64,000 nucleotides of DNA from Trichomonas vaginalis G3 (GCF_026262505.1 NC_067204.1:6915797-6979796), one strand, 5' to 3'; shown: positions 37,124 through 47,973, numbered from the stretch's first letter. Notes: generated by a model not told the origin, from the sequence alone. A program made the numbers and translations.

Positions 37124-38038
37124 ATGTTAGCAACAACTTCACCAAACTCGTTAGTTATGAATCCAACATCTATGTTAGTAGAAATGAAAAACTTCATTCC
37201 TTCTTCATATGCTTTCGAAACAAAAATCCAGAAGATAAAGCAAGAACTTTTAACAAGTAATTTAGACTGTAGTGCGAAAGATGAAACAAATGAACAGTAT
37301 CTTTATGAAATGCAGGACATTATTGACCATTTACCCAAATTGCCTGAAATCCAACAACAAAAACTAACTATTCCTGAATTCGACGAAATAGAAGTCAAAG
37401 CAACTGACTCGGTAGAAATAAAGAAGTTCATACGAAAGGTAAATTATGAATTCCTTGGTTTTCATTGCAACCATAAGGTTATGGACAAAGATTGCGACAT
37501 GGTATATAAGAATGTTTCTGACATATATAAATCTGGGGAGTTTAAGACCTACGACAACTTTGTTTCGTTAGTTGCTGAATGTGTATGGCAGATAAGAGAT
37601 AAAGATAGAAGAGGTAAGGTATGGAATGAACAGATAAAACCAGCAACTTTTGAGTTAAAGAAAACCATTGACGCCTTGGTTGTTTTAGCAGGTAAGGTTT
37701 CAGAATATAACGCAAAAATGAACCCGCAATGTTCTAAATGTAAAGCAGCAATGAGGAGATATAACTACTCCGTCAAAGAGATAGAAAGAATGAGAAACGA
37801 CTATGCAGACTTAAAGAAAGAAGCAGAAAAGCCAGCAGAAAATAAAATGGACATGTTAGAATTTCTGAACAAAAACTATCCAACAGCAGAAGATTTCCTT
37901 CTATCTGACGTCAAGAAGAAGTATAAAGAAACTTTCGGCATAGTTAAAACATTCGATATCCTCAGCGAAGAAATAGAAGCTACAAAACTGTTTAGAATTT
38001 CAAATATACATCGTACAATTCATGTAAAACGCTTATAA
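37124..38038 (+). CDS. Maverick B: hypothetical coiled-coil protein with CxxC (304 aa)
   Basis: Mostly helical and charged. Contains an isolated NPQCSKCKAAMRRYNY segment (two Cys, possible half zinc site with HCNHKVMDKDC earlier) and a coiled-coil stretch (IERMRNDYADLKKEAEK). Family not recognised. A degraded second copy is at 44400-45310. Located between iteron blocks, next to KilA-N genes, so a regulatory role is possible but not shown. Confidence 0.6.
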   Translation: MLATTSPNSLVMNPTSMLVEMKNFIPSSYAFETKIQKIKQELLTSNLDCSAKDETNEQYLYEMQDIIDHLPKLPEIQQQKLTIPEFDEIEVKATDSVEIKKFIRKVNYEFLGFHCNHKVMDKDCDMVYKNVSDIYKSGEFKTYDNFVSLVAECVWQIRDKDRRGKVWNEQIKPATFELKKTIDALVVLAGKVSEYNAKMNPQCSKCKAAMRRYNYSVKEIERMRNDYADLKKEAEKPAENKMDMLEFLNKNYPTAEDFLLSDVKKKYKETFGIVKTFDILSEEIEATKLFRISNIHRTIHVKRL

Positions 38039-38204
38039 AATAACAGGTGAAAAAACGGGTGAAAAAACAGGTGAGATCTCACCTCTTCACCTAAAATATA
38101 TTTTTACTGAATTCAGCAACAAAATTCTTGAATTTCCTTAAGACAGAAAAAATAAAGTTAGTTTTTTATAAAATATTTTTTTTATTTTGTATGTAAGAAC
38201 AGAA

Positions 38205-38816
38205 ATGACAAACACTGAGTTTGAAACAGTTAAAAAGATAGACAATGACACCAAATTGGTTAGAATAGGTGATTTAAACGTAAGATACTCAAAGAAATAC
38301 AACAAATATTCTTTGTCAGACATTTTATCTCCATCTGGAAAGAAAACATGGCATTGGGTTGGAATTGCTTCAACTCAGAAAATTTTGACAAGAAATCCTG
38401 AGCTTATGATATCGGTAAAATTCTATGGAACTGCAGCATATCTTATAGACAAAAGTCTTATACCAATAGTTTTGTTATGGTTAGACCCAGTTGTTGGATA
38501 TAACTTCATAACATATGGTTCATTCGATACGGAACGTTGCAGTGAAGGCTTACTTTACATCGTTCAGAAACCGAAGGACTTCAATACAAAGAGATATAAG
38601 ATAGGAAGAACATATAATATAACTCAAAGATATGACAGTACAGTCAATAGAGTCAAGGTTGTGTTCGTTAACGATATGAGAGCTGCAGAAACAGAACTAC
38701 TCGAAAAGTTTGAGAAAATGTATGGTGCTCCCACGAAAGGTAAAAAAACGTTTGAAGTAGATGAGATAGATAAAGCTATAAAATTATTTGACGAAGTTGC
38801 TGAAAAATACATGTAA
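38205..38816 (+). CDS. Maverick B: KilA-N-like plus GIY-YIG (T5orf172-type) protein
   Basis: N-terminal half carries a KilA-N-like region (WHWVGIASTQKILTRNPELM and IVLLWLDPVVGYNF). C-terminal half has a GIY-YIG/T5orf172-type pattern: GLLYIVQKPKDF, then RYKIGRTYNITQRYDS, an MRAAETELLEKF helix and KTFEVDEIDKAIKLF. Such KilA-N/GIY-YIG fusions are typical of large DNA viruses and phages. I take the ATG at 38205, since the upstream codons are part of the common promoter-like leader. A degraded copy is at about 42541-43151. Confidence 0.7.
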   Translation: MTNTEFETVKKIDNDTKLVRIGDLNVRYSKKYNKYSLSDILSPSGKKTWHWVGIASTQKILTRNPELMISVKFYGTAAYLIDKSLIPIVLLWLDPVVGYNFITYGSFDTERCSEGLLYIVQKPKDFNTKRYKIGRTYNITQRYDSTVNRVKVVFVNDMRAAETELLEKFEKMYGAPTKGKKTFEVDEIDKAIKLFDEVAEKYM

Positions 38817-39131
38817 AAATAACGTTTACCATGTAAAACGCTTGTGAGAAAACAGGTGAAAAAAAAGGTGAGAAAACGGGTGAGATCTCACCTCTTCACC
38901 TAAAATATATTTTTACTGAATTCAGCAACAAAATTCTGAGTAAAATGGCATAAGATTGCTACCCTCGAAAAACCGAGGATAGAGATTCCGTATGAAAACA
39001 GTGAAATTTCTCTAGACCGACTTTTTTCGGCCATGCCTAAAACTCATGAAAATCATGAATTTCCTTAAGATAGAAAAAATAAAGTTAGTTTTATTTTTAT
39101 TTATTTTTTTATTTTGTATGTAAAGACAGAT

Positions 39132-39956
39132 ATGTCAACAACCGAGAACACAACAACAGTTATAGTCCATGAAGCTATAAATGAAGAATACGAGTACATA
39201 CAGTTTAACAAACAATTGCGTCTAATTCGTTCGGTCAAAGACGATATGTACCAAATGCAAAGTATTTTGACTGCATGTTTTGCTCCAGATACCAAACACG
39301 CAGACGATTGGTTCAAAAACCGAAGCACACAAGAACTTTTGAGTGAAATTTCTCTAGACCGAGAATTCTCGGCCTTGCATAAAACACATGAAAATCGTAA
39401 AAATTTGCCAATAAATTTAAGAGGATATTATGTACATAGACTTCTTGTAAATGCCGTAGCAATGTGGGCTTCACCTCGTTATGCTTGGTATATTTACAGA
39501 CTTCTTGACGAACTTCACAGACAAGAACGTGAAGAGATGGAAAAGAAACTTCATGCAAAAGATGAAGTCATTGAAGCAAAAGACAAAAGCATTCAGAAAA
39601 GAATACCACGTTCGGTACCAAAAGGAAAGGAAAAGAACTATAAGTATATGATTTATACTGAAGAGATGGAAAATGAAGAAGATAAAGATATGGTTATGTT
39701 GCATTTAGTCAGAAGAAAACAACAAAAGCTTTTACGACCTTGCTAAGATTTACAAATCTGACAGAAATTGGTTCTATCGCGAAAACTTACCGATTTCAAT
39801 GACCCCAAATGAAGATGTGAAACAAATAGTTCAAGATACGTTACCTCAAACACACTATGATATGAAAGGTTGTACAATTCTTACATTCAAAGAAGATTTG
39901 CCATTGTTAAAGGAAAAAATAACAGAGTATTTTGACAACTTCAAACAAGTAGAGTA
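39132..39956 (+). CDS. Maverick B: KilA-N domain protein, copy 1
   Basis: DNA-binding KilA-N core recognised by DDWFKNRSTQELLSE and GYYVHRLLVNAVAMWASPRYAW, followed by a coiled coil (EREEMEKKLHAKDEVIEAK) and a C-terminal domain (YKYMIYTEEMENEEDKDMVM onward) similar in style to the virus-type tails attached to KilA-N. Related copies at 43466-44275 and 46448-47307. This copy looks broken once. Confidence 0.75.
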
Positions 39957-40064
39957 AATGAACCATTTATTTTTCAAGCTTGACTTCAGATGGCTCAGGT
40001 AGCTCTATAAGGTAAATTGTCTTGTCAAATCCTTCTGGCATTCCGAGTCCTTCCTTCCGACAGA

Positions 40065-40210
40065 AAAATAGTTAGTATCCCTAAGTTGGGTACTGTGGCA
40101 TTGCGTTCCACCTTACCCAAGTTAACGGTTTGACACTTTACAAAACCGGTAACGTATATTTTACAACACAAACACAAACACCAACTTAACCTTAAATATT
40201 TACAAAACCA
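40065..40210. repeat. Maverick hairpin cassette (copy 2, inverted)
   Basis: Reverse complement of the 4495-4655 and 56855-57010 cassettes. Read on the minus strand the hairpin begins GGGTAAGGTGGAACGCAATG and closes with CCACAGTACCC. Followed at 40210-40270 by a 13-bp tandem repeat (CGACTTCACTAA). Confidence 0.65.
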
Positions 40211-40324
40211 TCTGATACATAAACGACTTCACTAACGACTTCACTAACGACTTCACTACCGTCCTCACTAAATAAAAATAACCTTATTTTTATTTTTTTA
40301 AATTTTTTATTTCATTACAAAGAC

Positions 40325-40759
40325 ATGTCCGACTACATTTACTATGACTCTTTCCCAGAACGTTTCCGTGAACTATTCAAAACTCAAGTAAAACTGAGAA
40401 ACATGCATTTTAACAAAGACAGACCCATTGACGATGAAAGAAACCCTGAATATATTACAATCCCATATGACGCAAAGTTCATTGCATACATTCCTTATGG
40501 TCGCAGAGGAACGAAAACTATTTCAACAATGACGAAAAATTATTTCTGGAGCGATGAAGAAAATTGCCTTATCTACATAAATGCATACTTAAATAAAGCT
40601 ACATATTGTACAAAAGAAGGTTGGACTGGATTTGAGCTCTACATATACGACGACGATGGAAACAGACGTTGTGTATACCCATACGATAATATGTACCATT
40701 GTTTTCATCAAGCATTAAACGAATACATAGTCAGTAAGGGTCTCATTCCTGCTGAGTAG
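40325..40759 (+). CDS. Maverick B: hypothetical protein (144 aa)
   Basis: A compact, soluble, Tyr-rich protein without low-complexity parts (MSDYIYYDSFPERF, LNKATYCTKEGWTGFELYIY). No family recognised. Single copy in the window. Open frame, with a T-rich leader (TTTTTATTTTTTTAAA) ahead of it. Confidence 0.6.
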   Translation: MSDYIYYDSFPERFRELFKTQVKLRNMHFNKDRPIDDERNPEYITIPYDAKFIAYIPYGRRGTKTISTMTKNYFWSDEENCLIYINAYLNKATYCTKEGWTGFELYIYDDDGNRRCVYPYDNMYHCFHQALNEYIVSKGLIPAE

Positions 40760-40918
40760 AAATGTTATATTTTTGTTCTGTCATTTATATAAAAATAAAC
40801 GTTCTCGCTAAATAATAAAATAAACTTAAAAATAAACGTTGTCAGAGGTGAAAAATAAATTTAGGTGAAGTGGTGAGATCTCACCTCTTTTTTCACCTGT
40901 TTTTTCACCATGTTGAAT

Positions 40919-41437
40919 TCATTGCTTTATAACTCTCTTCCTTGGTTTCTTTTTAGTTGCTTTCTTCAAGTCTGTCTCCAACTTGACTGTCTTTCTTCTT
41001 CGTCCGTAATGATACCAGTTACTTCCACCAGTCAATGGGTCAAATGGTCTTTCGTAAGGATTTCCATACATTCCATAGGGACCATACGGAAGAACTACTG
41101 GTGGAGAAGAAACATTTTCTTTAGTTCCATCGAATCTATTTAAATGCATTGTTTCACCTTTCATCTGGTCATTAAAGTCTTTTGCGTGTTTTGCAAACTC
41201 ATCGTCCTTTCCTAAAGCATTTTCTGACTCAGTCGCAACCAAATTGGATGCTTTATTTATGAGCCCTATTTTATTTAATCTTAACTTCTTTGCAACCCAG
41301 CCTCCAATCTTCCCTTTATTTGCATCTAATGTCTTCGAAACCCTTCCTCCACTCATTTTATTTACTGCGTCATAAGCCCAAGTGCTTTTGCTCCAAATGC
41401 TAATGCTTTTGTTCCCATTGCGCCTAAAGCTGCCCAA
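40919..41437 (-). CDS. Maverick B: copy of the Gly/Ala-rich basic virion-like protein
   Basis: Near-identical to 3461-3988 over most of its length (AYDAVNKMSGGRVSKTLDAN, and the basic end RVIKQ). The extreme N-terminus differs from the A copy. See that entry for the suggested role. Confidence 0.6.
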   Translation of the reverse strand: MGSFRRNGNKSISIWSKSTWAYDAVNKMSGGRVSKTLDANKGKIGGWVAKKLRLNKIGLINKASNLVATESENALGKDDEFAKHAKDFNDQMKGETMHLNRFDGTKENVSSPPVVLPYGPYGMYGNPYERPFDPLTGGSNWYHYGRRRKTVKLETDLKKATKKKPRKRVIKQ

Positions 41438-41445
41438 GCTACCAT

Positions 41446-41643
41446 TTACACCATATTAAAATCATCTCTCTTCAATATTATCTCATAAAAGTTCTCGTTA
41501 CTGGAGAAAGTCAATGAAACATAAACATTCTCATTCATAAACTTCTTTCTTATCTCATCTATACGCTTCAAAATGTCTGAACAATTGCTAACATCTTCTA
41601 CAACAGTTATTTCATCATGAATGACCTTCAAGAACAAGCTCAT
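41446..41643 (-). CDS. Maverick B: copy of the small protein (65 aa)
   Basis: Same start (MSLFLKVIHDEITVVEDV) and end (IILKRDDFNMV) as 3236-3460, but without the GC-rich insert in the middle, so this may be the original form of the gene. Confidence 0.6.
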   Translation of the reverse strand: MSLFLKVIHDEITVVEDVSNCSDILKRIDEIRKKFMNENVYVSLTFSSNENFYEIILKRDDFNMV

Positions 41644-42449
41644 TTAATATGCTATTAAAATCATCTCAATAATGAGTCCATCCTTTCCATCTTTAGGTAG
41701 CACAACATCTTTCATTGAAGAAGGTTCGACAAGTCTTATGTTAAACTTACTGACAAAGTTTGTTATACTATAATGCTTCGTGGCGAATACATGTAGTTTG
41801 AAAGACATAATATAGATTCTTCAGCAAATTCACTTATACTGGATTTTATAACAATGTTCTCACGAGACCAAATACCACCAATTGACAATCTTGTAAGCAA
41901 TCCTGCTGAACCTTCTACTGTAAACGTCGATGGTAACATTCCACGAAGGTCATCTATTGACATCTTTGAGTCACTGAATTTAAATATTTTCTTAAAGCAA
42001 TCGTCATTATCTAACCATGCAATAGCTTTGAAGTTTTCATTCGAATATACATCTGCTTCATTAAATGTAAAACCTGACTTCTTTGCAGAGACGACTTTAA
42101 AATCTATTGAGTTTGTTTCAAAATTATATGCTATGGTAACTTCTGAAGGTAATGGATGTCCTTCCGCAGTCAGTTGTTCTCTCACTACCGTTTGAAGCTT
42201 TGTATTAAAAACTTTCATGTCATCTCCTGTCTAAGTTCACATACACAGCAACAGGAAAACTATCTTGCTTCTTTGTTTCATCATTATATCTCAAAACATT
42301 AAAGTTCTTCAATAATATTTCTTCCTGCTGGAATACTTCTAACTTGTCTTATTTCAATAGCTTTCTCACCTCCTACATACTCTACCCAGTGTCTTGGATA
42401 TTCATAAGTATACTGACTTTCTTGAATTTTGGTTGGTTTCATACTGATA

Positions 42450-44290
42450 TTCAGCCACAAATTCTTGAATTTCCTTAAGACAGAAAAAAATAAGTTAGTT
42501 TTTTATAAATATTTTTTTTTATTTTGTATGTAAGAACAGAAATGACAAACACTGAGTTTGAAAACAGTTAAAAAGATAGACAATGACACCAAATTGGTTA
42601 GAATAGGTGATTTAAACGTAAGATACTCAAGAAATACAACAAATATTCTTTGTCAGACATTTTATCTCCATCTGGAAAGAAAACATGGCATTGGGTTGGA
42701 ATTGCTTCAACTCAGAAATTTTGACAAGAAATCCTGAGCTTATGATATCGGTAAAATTCTATGGAACTGCAGCATATTTTATAGACAAAAGTCTTATACC
42801 ATAGTTTTTTGTTATGGTTAGACCAGTTGTTGGATATAACTTCATAACATATGGTTCATTCGATACTGGAACGTTGCAGTGAAGGCTTACTTACATCGTT
42901 CAGAAACCGAAGGACTTCAATACAAAGAGATATAAGATAGGAAGAACATATAATATAACTCAAAGATATGACAGTACAGTCAATAGAGTCAAGTTGTGTT
43001 CGTTAACGATATGAGAGCTGCAGAAACAGAACTACTCGAAAAGTTTGAGAAAATGTATTGGTGCTCCACGAAAGGTAAAAAAACGTTTGAAGTAGATGAG
43101 ATAGATAAAGCTATAAAATTATTTGACGAAGTTGCTGAAAAATACATGTAAAAATAACGTTTTACCATGTAAAACGCTTGTGAGAAAACAGGTGAAAAAA
43201 AAGGTGAGAAAACGGGTGAGATCTCACCTCTTCACCTAAAATATATTTTTACTGAATTCAGCAACAAAATTCTGAGTAAAATGGCATAAGATTGCTACCC
43301 TCGAAAAACCGAGGATAGAGATTCCGTATGAAAACAGTGAAATTTCTCTAGACCGACTTTTTTCGGCCATGCCTAAACTCATGAAAATCATGAATTTCCT
43401 TAAGATAGAAAAAATAAAGTTAGTTTTATTTTTATTTATTTTTTTATTTGTATGTAAAGACAGATATGTCAACAACCGAGAACACACAACAGTTATAGTC
43501 CATGAAAGCTATAAATGAAGAATACGAGTACATACAGTTTAACAAACAATTGCGTCTAATTCGTTCGGTCAAAGACGATATGTACAAATCAAAGTATTTT
43601 GACTGCAGTTTTGCTCCAGATACCAAACACGCAGACGATTGGTTCAAAACCGAAGCCACACAAGAACTTTTGAGTGAAATTTCTCTAGACCGAGAATTCT
43701 CGGCCTTGCATAAAACACATGAAATCGTAAAAATTTGCCAATAAATTTAATGAGGATATTATGTACATAGACTTCTTGTAAATGCCGTAGCAATGTGGGC
43801 TTCACCTCGTTATGCTTGTATATTTACAGACTTTCTGACGAACTTCACAGACAAGAACGTGAAGAGATGGAAAAGAACTTCATGCAAAAGATGAAGTCAT
43901 TGAAGCAAAAGACAAAAGCATTCAGAAAAGAATACCACGTTCGGTACAAAAGGAAAGGAAAAGAACTAAAGTATATGATTTATTACTGAGAGATGGAAAA
44001 TGAAGAAGATAAAGATATGGTTATGTTGCATTTAGTCAGAAGAAACAACAAAGCTTTTACGACCTTGCTAAGATTTACAAATCTGACAGAAATTGGTTCT
44101 ATCGCGAAAATTACCGATTTCAATGACCCCAAATGAAGATGTGAAACAAATAGTTCAAGATACGTTACCTCAAACACACTATGATATGAAAGGTTGTACA
44201 ATTCTTACATTCAAAGAAGATTTGCCATTGTTAAAGGAAAAAATAACAGAGTATTTTGACAACTTCAACAACTTTTCATGAATTTTCCTT
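42450..44290 (+). repeat. Degraded direct duplicate of 38.1-39.96 kb (GIY-YIG and KilA-N genes)
   Basis: Repeats the leader, the KilA-N/GIY-YIG gene, the iteron block (palindrome 43215-43228), the leader and the KilA-N gene in order. The two stretches differ far more in sequence length than by substitutions. The genes here are broken in many places. Either decay without time for point substitutions, or uneven sequence quality, would explain that. Confidence 0.85.
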
Positions 44291-44399
44291 GAAGATAAAA
44301 AATAAAGTTAGTTTTATTTTTTTTATTTTTTATTTGTATAAAAGATATGATTTCAACAATCGGCACAACAACAATTCAAGCCGCGAACGGCGGGACTCT

Positions 44400-45310
44400 G
44401 TCCACAACAACTTCACCAACTCGTTAGTCATGAATCCAACATCTATGTTAGTAGAGATGGAAAGCTTCATTCCTTCTTCATTTACTTTCGAAACAGAAAT
44501 ACAAAAAATTAAGGCAGGAACTTTTAACAAGTAATTTAGACTGTAGTGCGAAAGATGAAACAAATGAAGTATCTTTATGAAATGCAGGACCTCATCGACC
44601 ATTTACCTAAACTACCTGAAATTCAGCAACAAAAACTAACTATTCCTGAATTCGACGAAATTGAAGTCAAAGCAACTGACTCAGTAAAAATAAAGAAGTT
44701 CATACGTAAAAGTAAATTATGAATTCCTTGGTTTTCATTGCAACCATAAAGTTATGGACAAAGATTGCGATATGGTATATAAGAATGTTTCTGACATATA
44801 TAAATCTGAAGAATTTAAGACCTACGACAACTTTGTTTCGTTAGTTGCTGAATGTGTTTGGGAAATAAGAGATAAAGATAGAAGAGGCAAAGTATGGAAC
44901 GAACAACTAAGACCCGCTATGTTTGAGATGAAGAGAGCAATTGACGCTTTAGTTGTTCTAGCAGGTCAAATTTCAATGTATAATGCAAAAATGAACCCAC
45001 AATGTTCAAAATGTAAAGCAGCAATAAGGAAATATAACTACTCCGTCAAAGAGATAGAAAGAATGCGAAACGACTATGCAGACTTAAAGAAAGAAGCAGA
45101 AAAGCCAGCAGAAGATAAAATGACATGTTAGCATTTCTGAACAAAAACTATCCAACAGTAGAAGATTTCCTTCTATCTGACGTCAAGAAGAAATATAAAG
45201 AGACTTTCGGCATTGTTAAAAACTTTTGATATCCTCAGCGAAGAAATAGAAGCTACAAAACTGTTTAGGATTTCAAATATACATCGTACAATTCATGTAA
45301 AACGCTTGTG
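44400..45310 (+). pseudogene. Maverick B: second copy of the CxxC coiled-coil gene, broken
   Basis: Parallel to 37124-38038 (SLVMNPTSMLVEM, NPQCSKCKAAIRKYNY, FLLSDVKKKYKETFG). Has more substitutions relative to the first copy than the KilA-N duplicate has, so it came from a different, older Maverick copy. Confidence 0.75.
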
Positions 45311-45394
45311 AAAAAAAGAGGTGAAAAATTAGGTGAAAAAAAGAGGTGAAATCTCACCACTTCACCTAAATTATATTTTTGGTCATTTACACTC

Positions 45395-45550
45395 ATTTAC
45401 GAAGAAGTCATGACAAAGCATTTACGATGAAAATCTTGACAAGGCATTTACGAAGAAGTTATGACAAAGCATTTACGAAGAAGTTATGACAAAGCATTTA
45501 CGAAGAAGTTATGACAAAGCATTTACGAAGAAGTTATGACAAAGTCATGA
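45395..45550. repeat. 25-bp tandem repeat
   Basis: About six units of CATTTACGAAGAAGTTATGA plus CAAAG. The first two units are diverged (GATGAAAATCTT variant), the rest identical. Lies between two iteron palindromes with the GGTGAAATCTCACC form. Confidence 0.85.
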
Positions 45551-45711
45551 GGGTGAAAAATTAGGTGAAAAAAGAGGTGAAATCTCACCTCTTCACCTAA
45601 ATTATATTTTTGGTCAAAGCTTCCACGAGAGAAAAGATTCCTCATTTGCTAAGGATTCCAAAAATGAAAAAAATCGTTGATTTCGGCTGAGAAAAAACGG
45701 CAAAAACCCTT

Positions 45712-45776
45712 CTTCCACGGGAACAAAGAAATAAAGAGAAGAAATAAAGTAAATTTTTTATTTATTCCCGTGGAAG
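45712..45776. repeat. Hairpin with CTTCCACGGGAA arms
   Basis: CTTCCACGGGAA (from about 45712) with AAAGAAATAAA pairs with TTTATTTATTCCCGTGGAAG (to about 45776). A half-copy of the arm (CTTCCACGAGAG) occurs 90 bp upstream. Intergenic; could be a terminator or a small MITE. Confidence 0.7.
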
Positions 45777-45837
45777 ATAGAGCACTTTTATGACACTTTT
45801 TATTCACGACAAACAAGACAAATAAAGAAAATAAGAA

Positions 45838-45918
45838 AATACGGCGCTGTCGCGGTTCGAACCACAGACCCTGACCCCCTCCATAACACCACCTTAGACC
45901 ACTGTGCTACGTAGCCTG
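45838..45918 (-). tRNA. tRNA-like sequence, probably degenerate
   Basis: On the minus strand GGCTACGTAGCACAGTGG looks like a tRNA 5' half with A box (TAGCACAGTGGTCTAAGG), and GGTTCGAACC is a perfect B-box/T-loop about 37 nt later, followed by ACAGCGCC. The 3' CAGCGCC would pair with a 5' GGCGCTG, but the present 5' end is GGCTACG, and I find no good anticodon stem. So this is a tRNA-derived relic or an internal pol III promoter, in Maverick DNA. Confidence 0.35.
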
Positions 45919-45957
45919 TCGACATAAGATTTTATAAATTGCATATTTGACGTAAAT

Positions 45958-46341
45958 TTATTTCCATCTGGCTTCCCACTGCATAAGATATTCATACGTG
46001 TTTGTAAGACATTCATTAAACTTCTTTTCTATTGCATCTAATCTTGCGTTATTTTTTTCAATAACTTGTCTGTCTTGTCTGTATTCTTCATCATCTCCAG
46101 CAGTGTTTGGGTCTTCACGTTTAAAATATTCATTGTTAACCAATTTTTTATCTACAAATTTTATTAGTGTTTGATTCACTTCGTTATGATAACGGTCATA
46201 TTCTTTCAATACGTAAGTGAAGACAAAATGCGTCGTACCTTCAATCTTAAAGCTTAAAGAACTTTCAACACAGTTTTGAGGGTCTGTCAGTGCGTCAATG
46301 AGATAGTATTCGAAGTCAGTCAATAATCTTTTTAAAGTCAT
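45958..46341 (-). CDS. Maverick B: hypothetical protein (127 aa)
   Basis: Helical, charged protein (LLTDFEYYLIDALTDPQN, DRQVIEKNNARLDAIEKKF) with a leader TTTTATCCTGTATGAAATG of the Maverick type. No family recognised. It diverges from the KilA-N gene at 46448, sharing a 106-bp promoter region. Confidence 0.55.
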   Translation of the reverse strand: MTLKRLLTDFEYYLIDALTDPQNCVESSLSFKIEGTTHFVFTYVLKEYDRYHNEVNQTLIKFVDKKLVNNEYFKREDPNTAGDDEEYRQDRQVIEKNNARLDAIEKKFNECLTNTYEYLMQWEARWK

Positions 46342-46447
46342 TTCATACAGGATAAAATTTAATGTTGTGAAGAAATAGTGTTTATCTCAAAAAAATAAAG
46401 TTAGTTTTTATTTTATTTATTTTTTTATCCTGTATGTAAAGACAGAT

Positions 46448-47307
46448 ATGTCAACATTAGAGAACACAACAACTGCTATCGTTCATGAAGTCATAAATGA
46501 AGAATACGAATACATACAGTATAACAAACAATTGAGACTCATTCGTTCTGTCAAAGACGACATGTACCAAATGCAAAGTATTTTGACGGCTTGTTTTGCT
46601 CCAGATACTAAGCTTCCTAAAGACTGGTTTAGGAACCAAAGCACCATAGAACTATTAAGTGAAGCACAGCGAGACGTACTTTTTTCTGAAAACAGTGAAG
46701 AACAGCGAGTAGGTAAAAAATCCCAGTCGCCAAAACTCTATGAAAACCGTGAAAAATTGCCAAACGGTTTGAGAGGATATTATGTTCATAGACTTTTAGT
46801 AAATGCAGTTGCAATGTGGGCTTCACCACGTTATGCTTGGAATATTTACAAACTTCTTGACGAACTTCACAGACAAGAACGTGGAGAGATGGAAAAGAAA
46901 CTTCAAGCAAAAGATGAAGTCATTGAATCCAAAGACAAAAGCATACAGAAAAGAATACCGGTTCAGTACCAAAAGGAAAGGAAAAGAACTATAAGTATAT
47001 GATTTATACTGAAGAGTTGGAGAATGAAGAAGACAGAGATATGGTTATGTTGCATTTAGTCAGAAGAAACAACAAAAGCTTTTACGACCTTGCTAAAATA
47101 TATAAATCTGACAGAAACTGGTTCTATCGTGAAAACTTACCGATTTCAATGACACCGAATGAGCAAATAAAAGAAATTGTCAAAAATACTCTTCCTCAAA
47201 CACACTATGACATCAAAGGTTGCACAATACTTACCTTCAAAGAAGACTTACCATTACTGAAGGAAAAAATAACAGAATATTTCGATAACTTCAAAGAGGA
47301 AGAATGA
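46448..47307 (+). CDS. Maverick B: KilA-N domain protein, copy 3
   Basis: Same architecture as 39132-39956: a KilA-N core (RGYYVHRLLVNAVAMWASPR), a coiled coil and the C-terminal domain ending TILTFKEDLPLLKEKITEYF. Has about 20 residues more between the two halves of the KilA-N core (VLFSENSEEQRVGKKSQSPK), so it is a distinct lineage. Followed directly by short repeats and a GGTGAAATCTCACC block. Confidence 0.75.
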
Positions 47308-47411
47308 AGTCACGACAACATTAACGAAGAAGTCACGACAACATTAACGAAGAGAGAATGAGGTGAAAAAACAGGTGAAATCTCACCTCTTCACCAAAAA
47401 TATATTTTTGG

Positions 47412-47885
47412 TTAAATAGCTTCAGGGTCAATTTCTTCAACCATTTCACTTCCTTCGTCAATGTCAATAGAAGCTTCTTCAACCTTTGGTAAGAACTTTT
47501 GTATAACATCTTTGTTCGTTATTGTCTTCAGAGATGAAGGATAATATTTCACATTTATTTCACCCTTCTTATATTCTTTCTGTTCGGAAAGATTTAAAGC
47601 AATACTGAAGAAGTCAATGTTGGAGTTCTTTATAACAGTATAATGAGTATCTTTGACATTCACGAAGAAACCCTTTTGTTTCAAAACTACTGCTAACTCT
47701 TGTGAAGTATAACGTTTGCGGTCAATGACAATAGCTAATGGTCTGACATACTGACCGAACTTAGATTCTTTCACAAACTTCTTGTTAAAGATAACATTGA
47801 CGTTTGAAGCACCATTGAACTCATTCTTGATGGCAGTAGCGAGAGCATTGTATGAAAAGAACTTGCAATCTTGCATGTGTTTCAT
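47412..47885 (-). CDS. Maverick B: hypothetical protein (157 aa)
   Basis: Soluble, mixed alpha/beta-looking protein (VRPLAIVIDRKRYTSQELAV) with a Glu/Asp-rich C-terminus (EEASIDIDEGSEMVEEID). Divergent from 47974-48351 with AT-rich promoter-like sequence between. No family recognised. Confidence 0.6.
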   Translation of the reverse strand: MKHMQDCKFFSYNALATAIKNEFNGASNVNVIFNKKFVKESKFGQYVRPLAIVIDRKRYTSQELAVVLKQKGFFVNVKDTHYTVIKNSNIDFFSIALNLSEQKEYKKGEINVKYYPSSLKTITNKDVIQKFLPKVEEASIDIDEGSEMVEEIDPEAI

Positions 47886-47973
47886 TAAAATAAAAATATT
47901 AAATTATTTTGAAAAATAACTTAAAAAAATGTAATCTAATTTTTCAAAAAATATTTTTTATCCGATAGAAAAG

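Larger units (their letters stand above)
40910..42440 (-). mobile_element. Inverted copy of the Maverick A capsid block
   Basis: Reverse complement of about 2425-3995: penton-like gene (about 42440-41640), the small gene (41643-41446) and the Gly/Ala-rich basic gene (41437-40919), in the same order on the minus strand. Identity is very high. Part of the penton-like gene here is damaged, the other two are close to complete. It interrupts the KilA-N region, which repeats directly on its right side. Confidence 0.85.
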
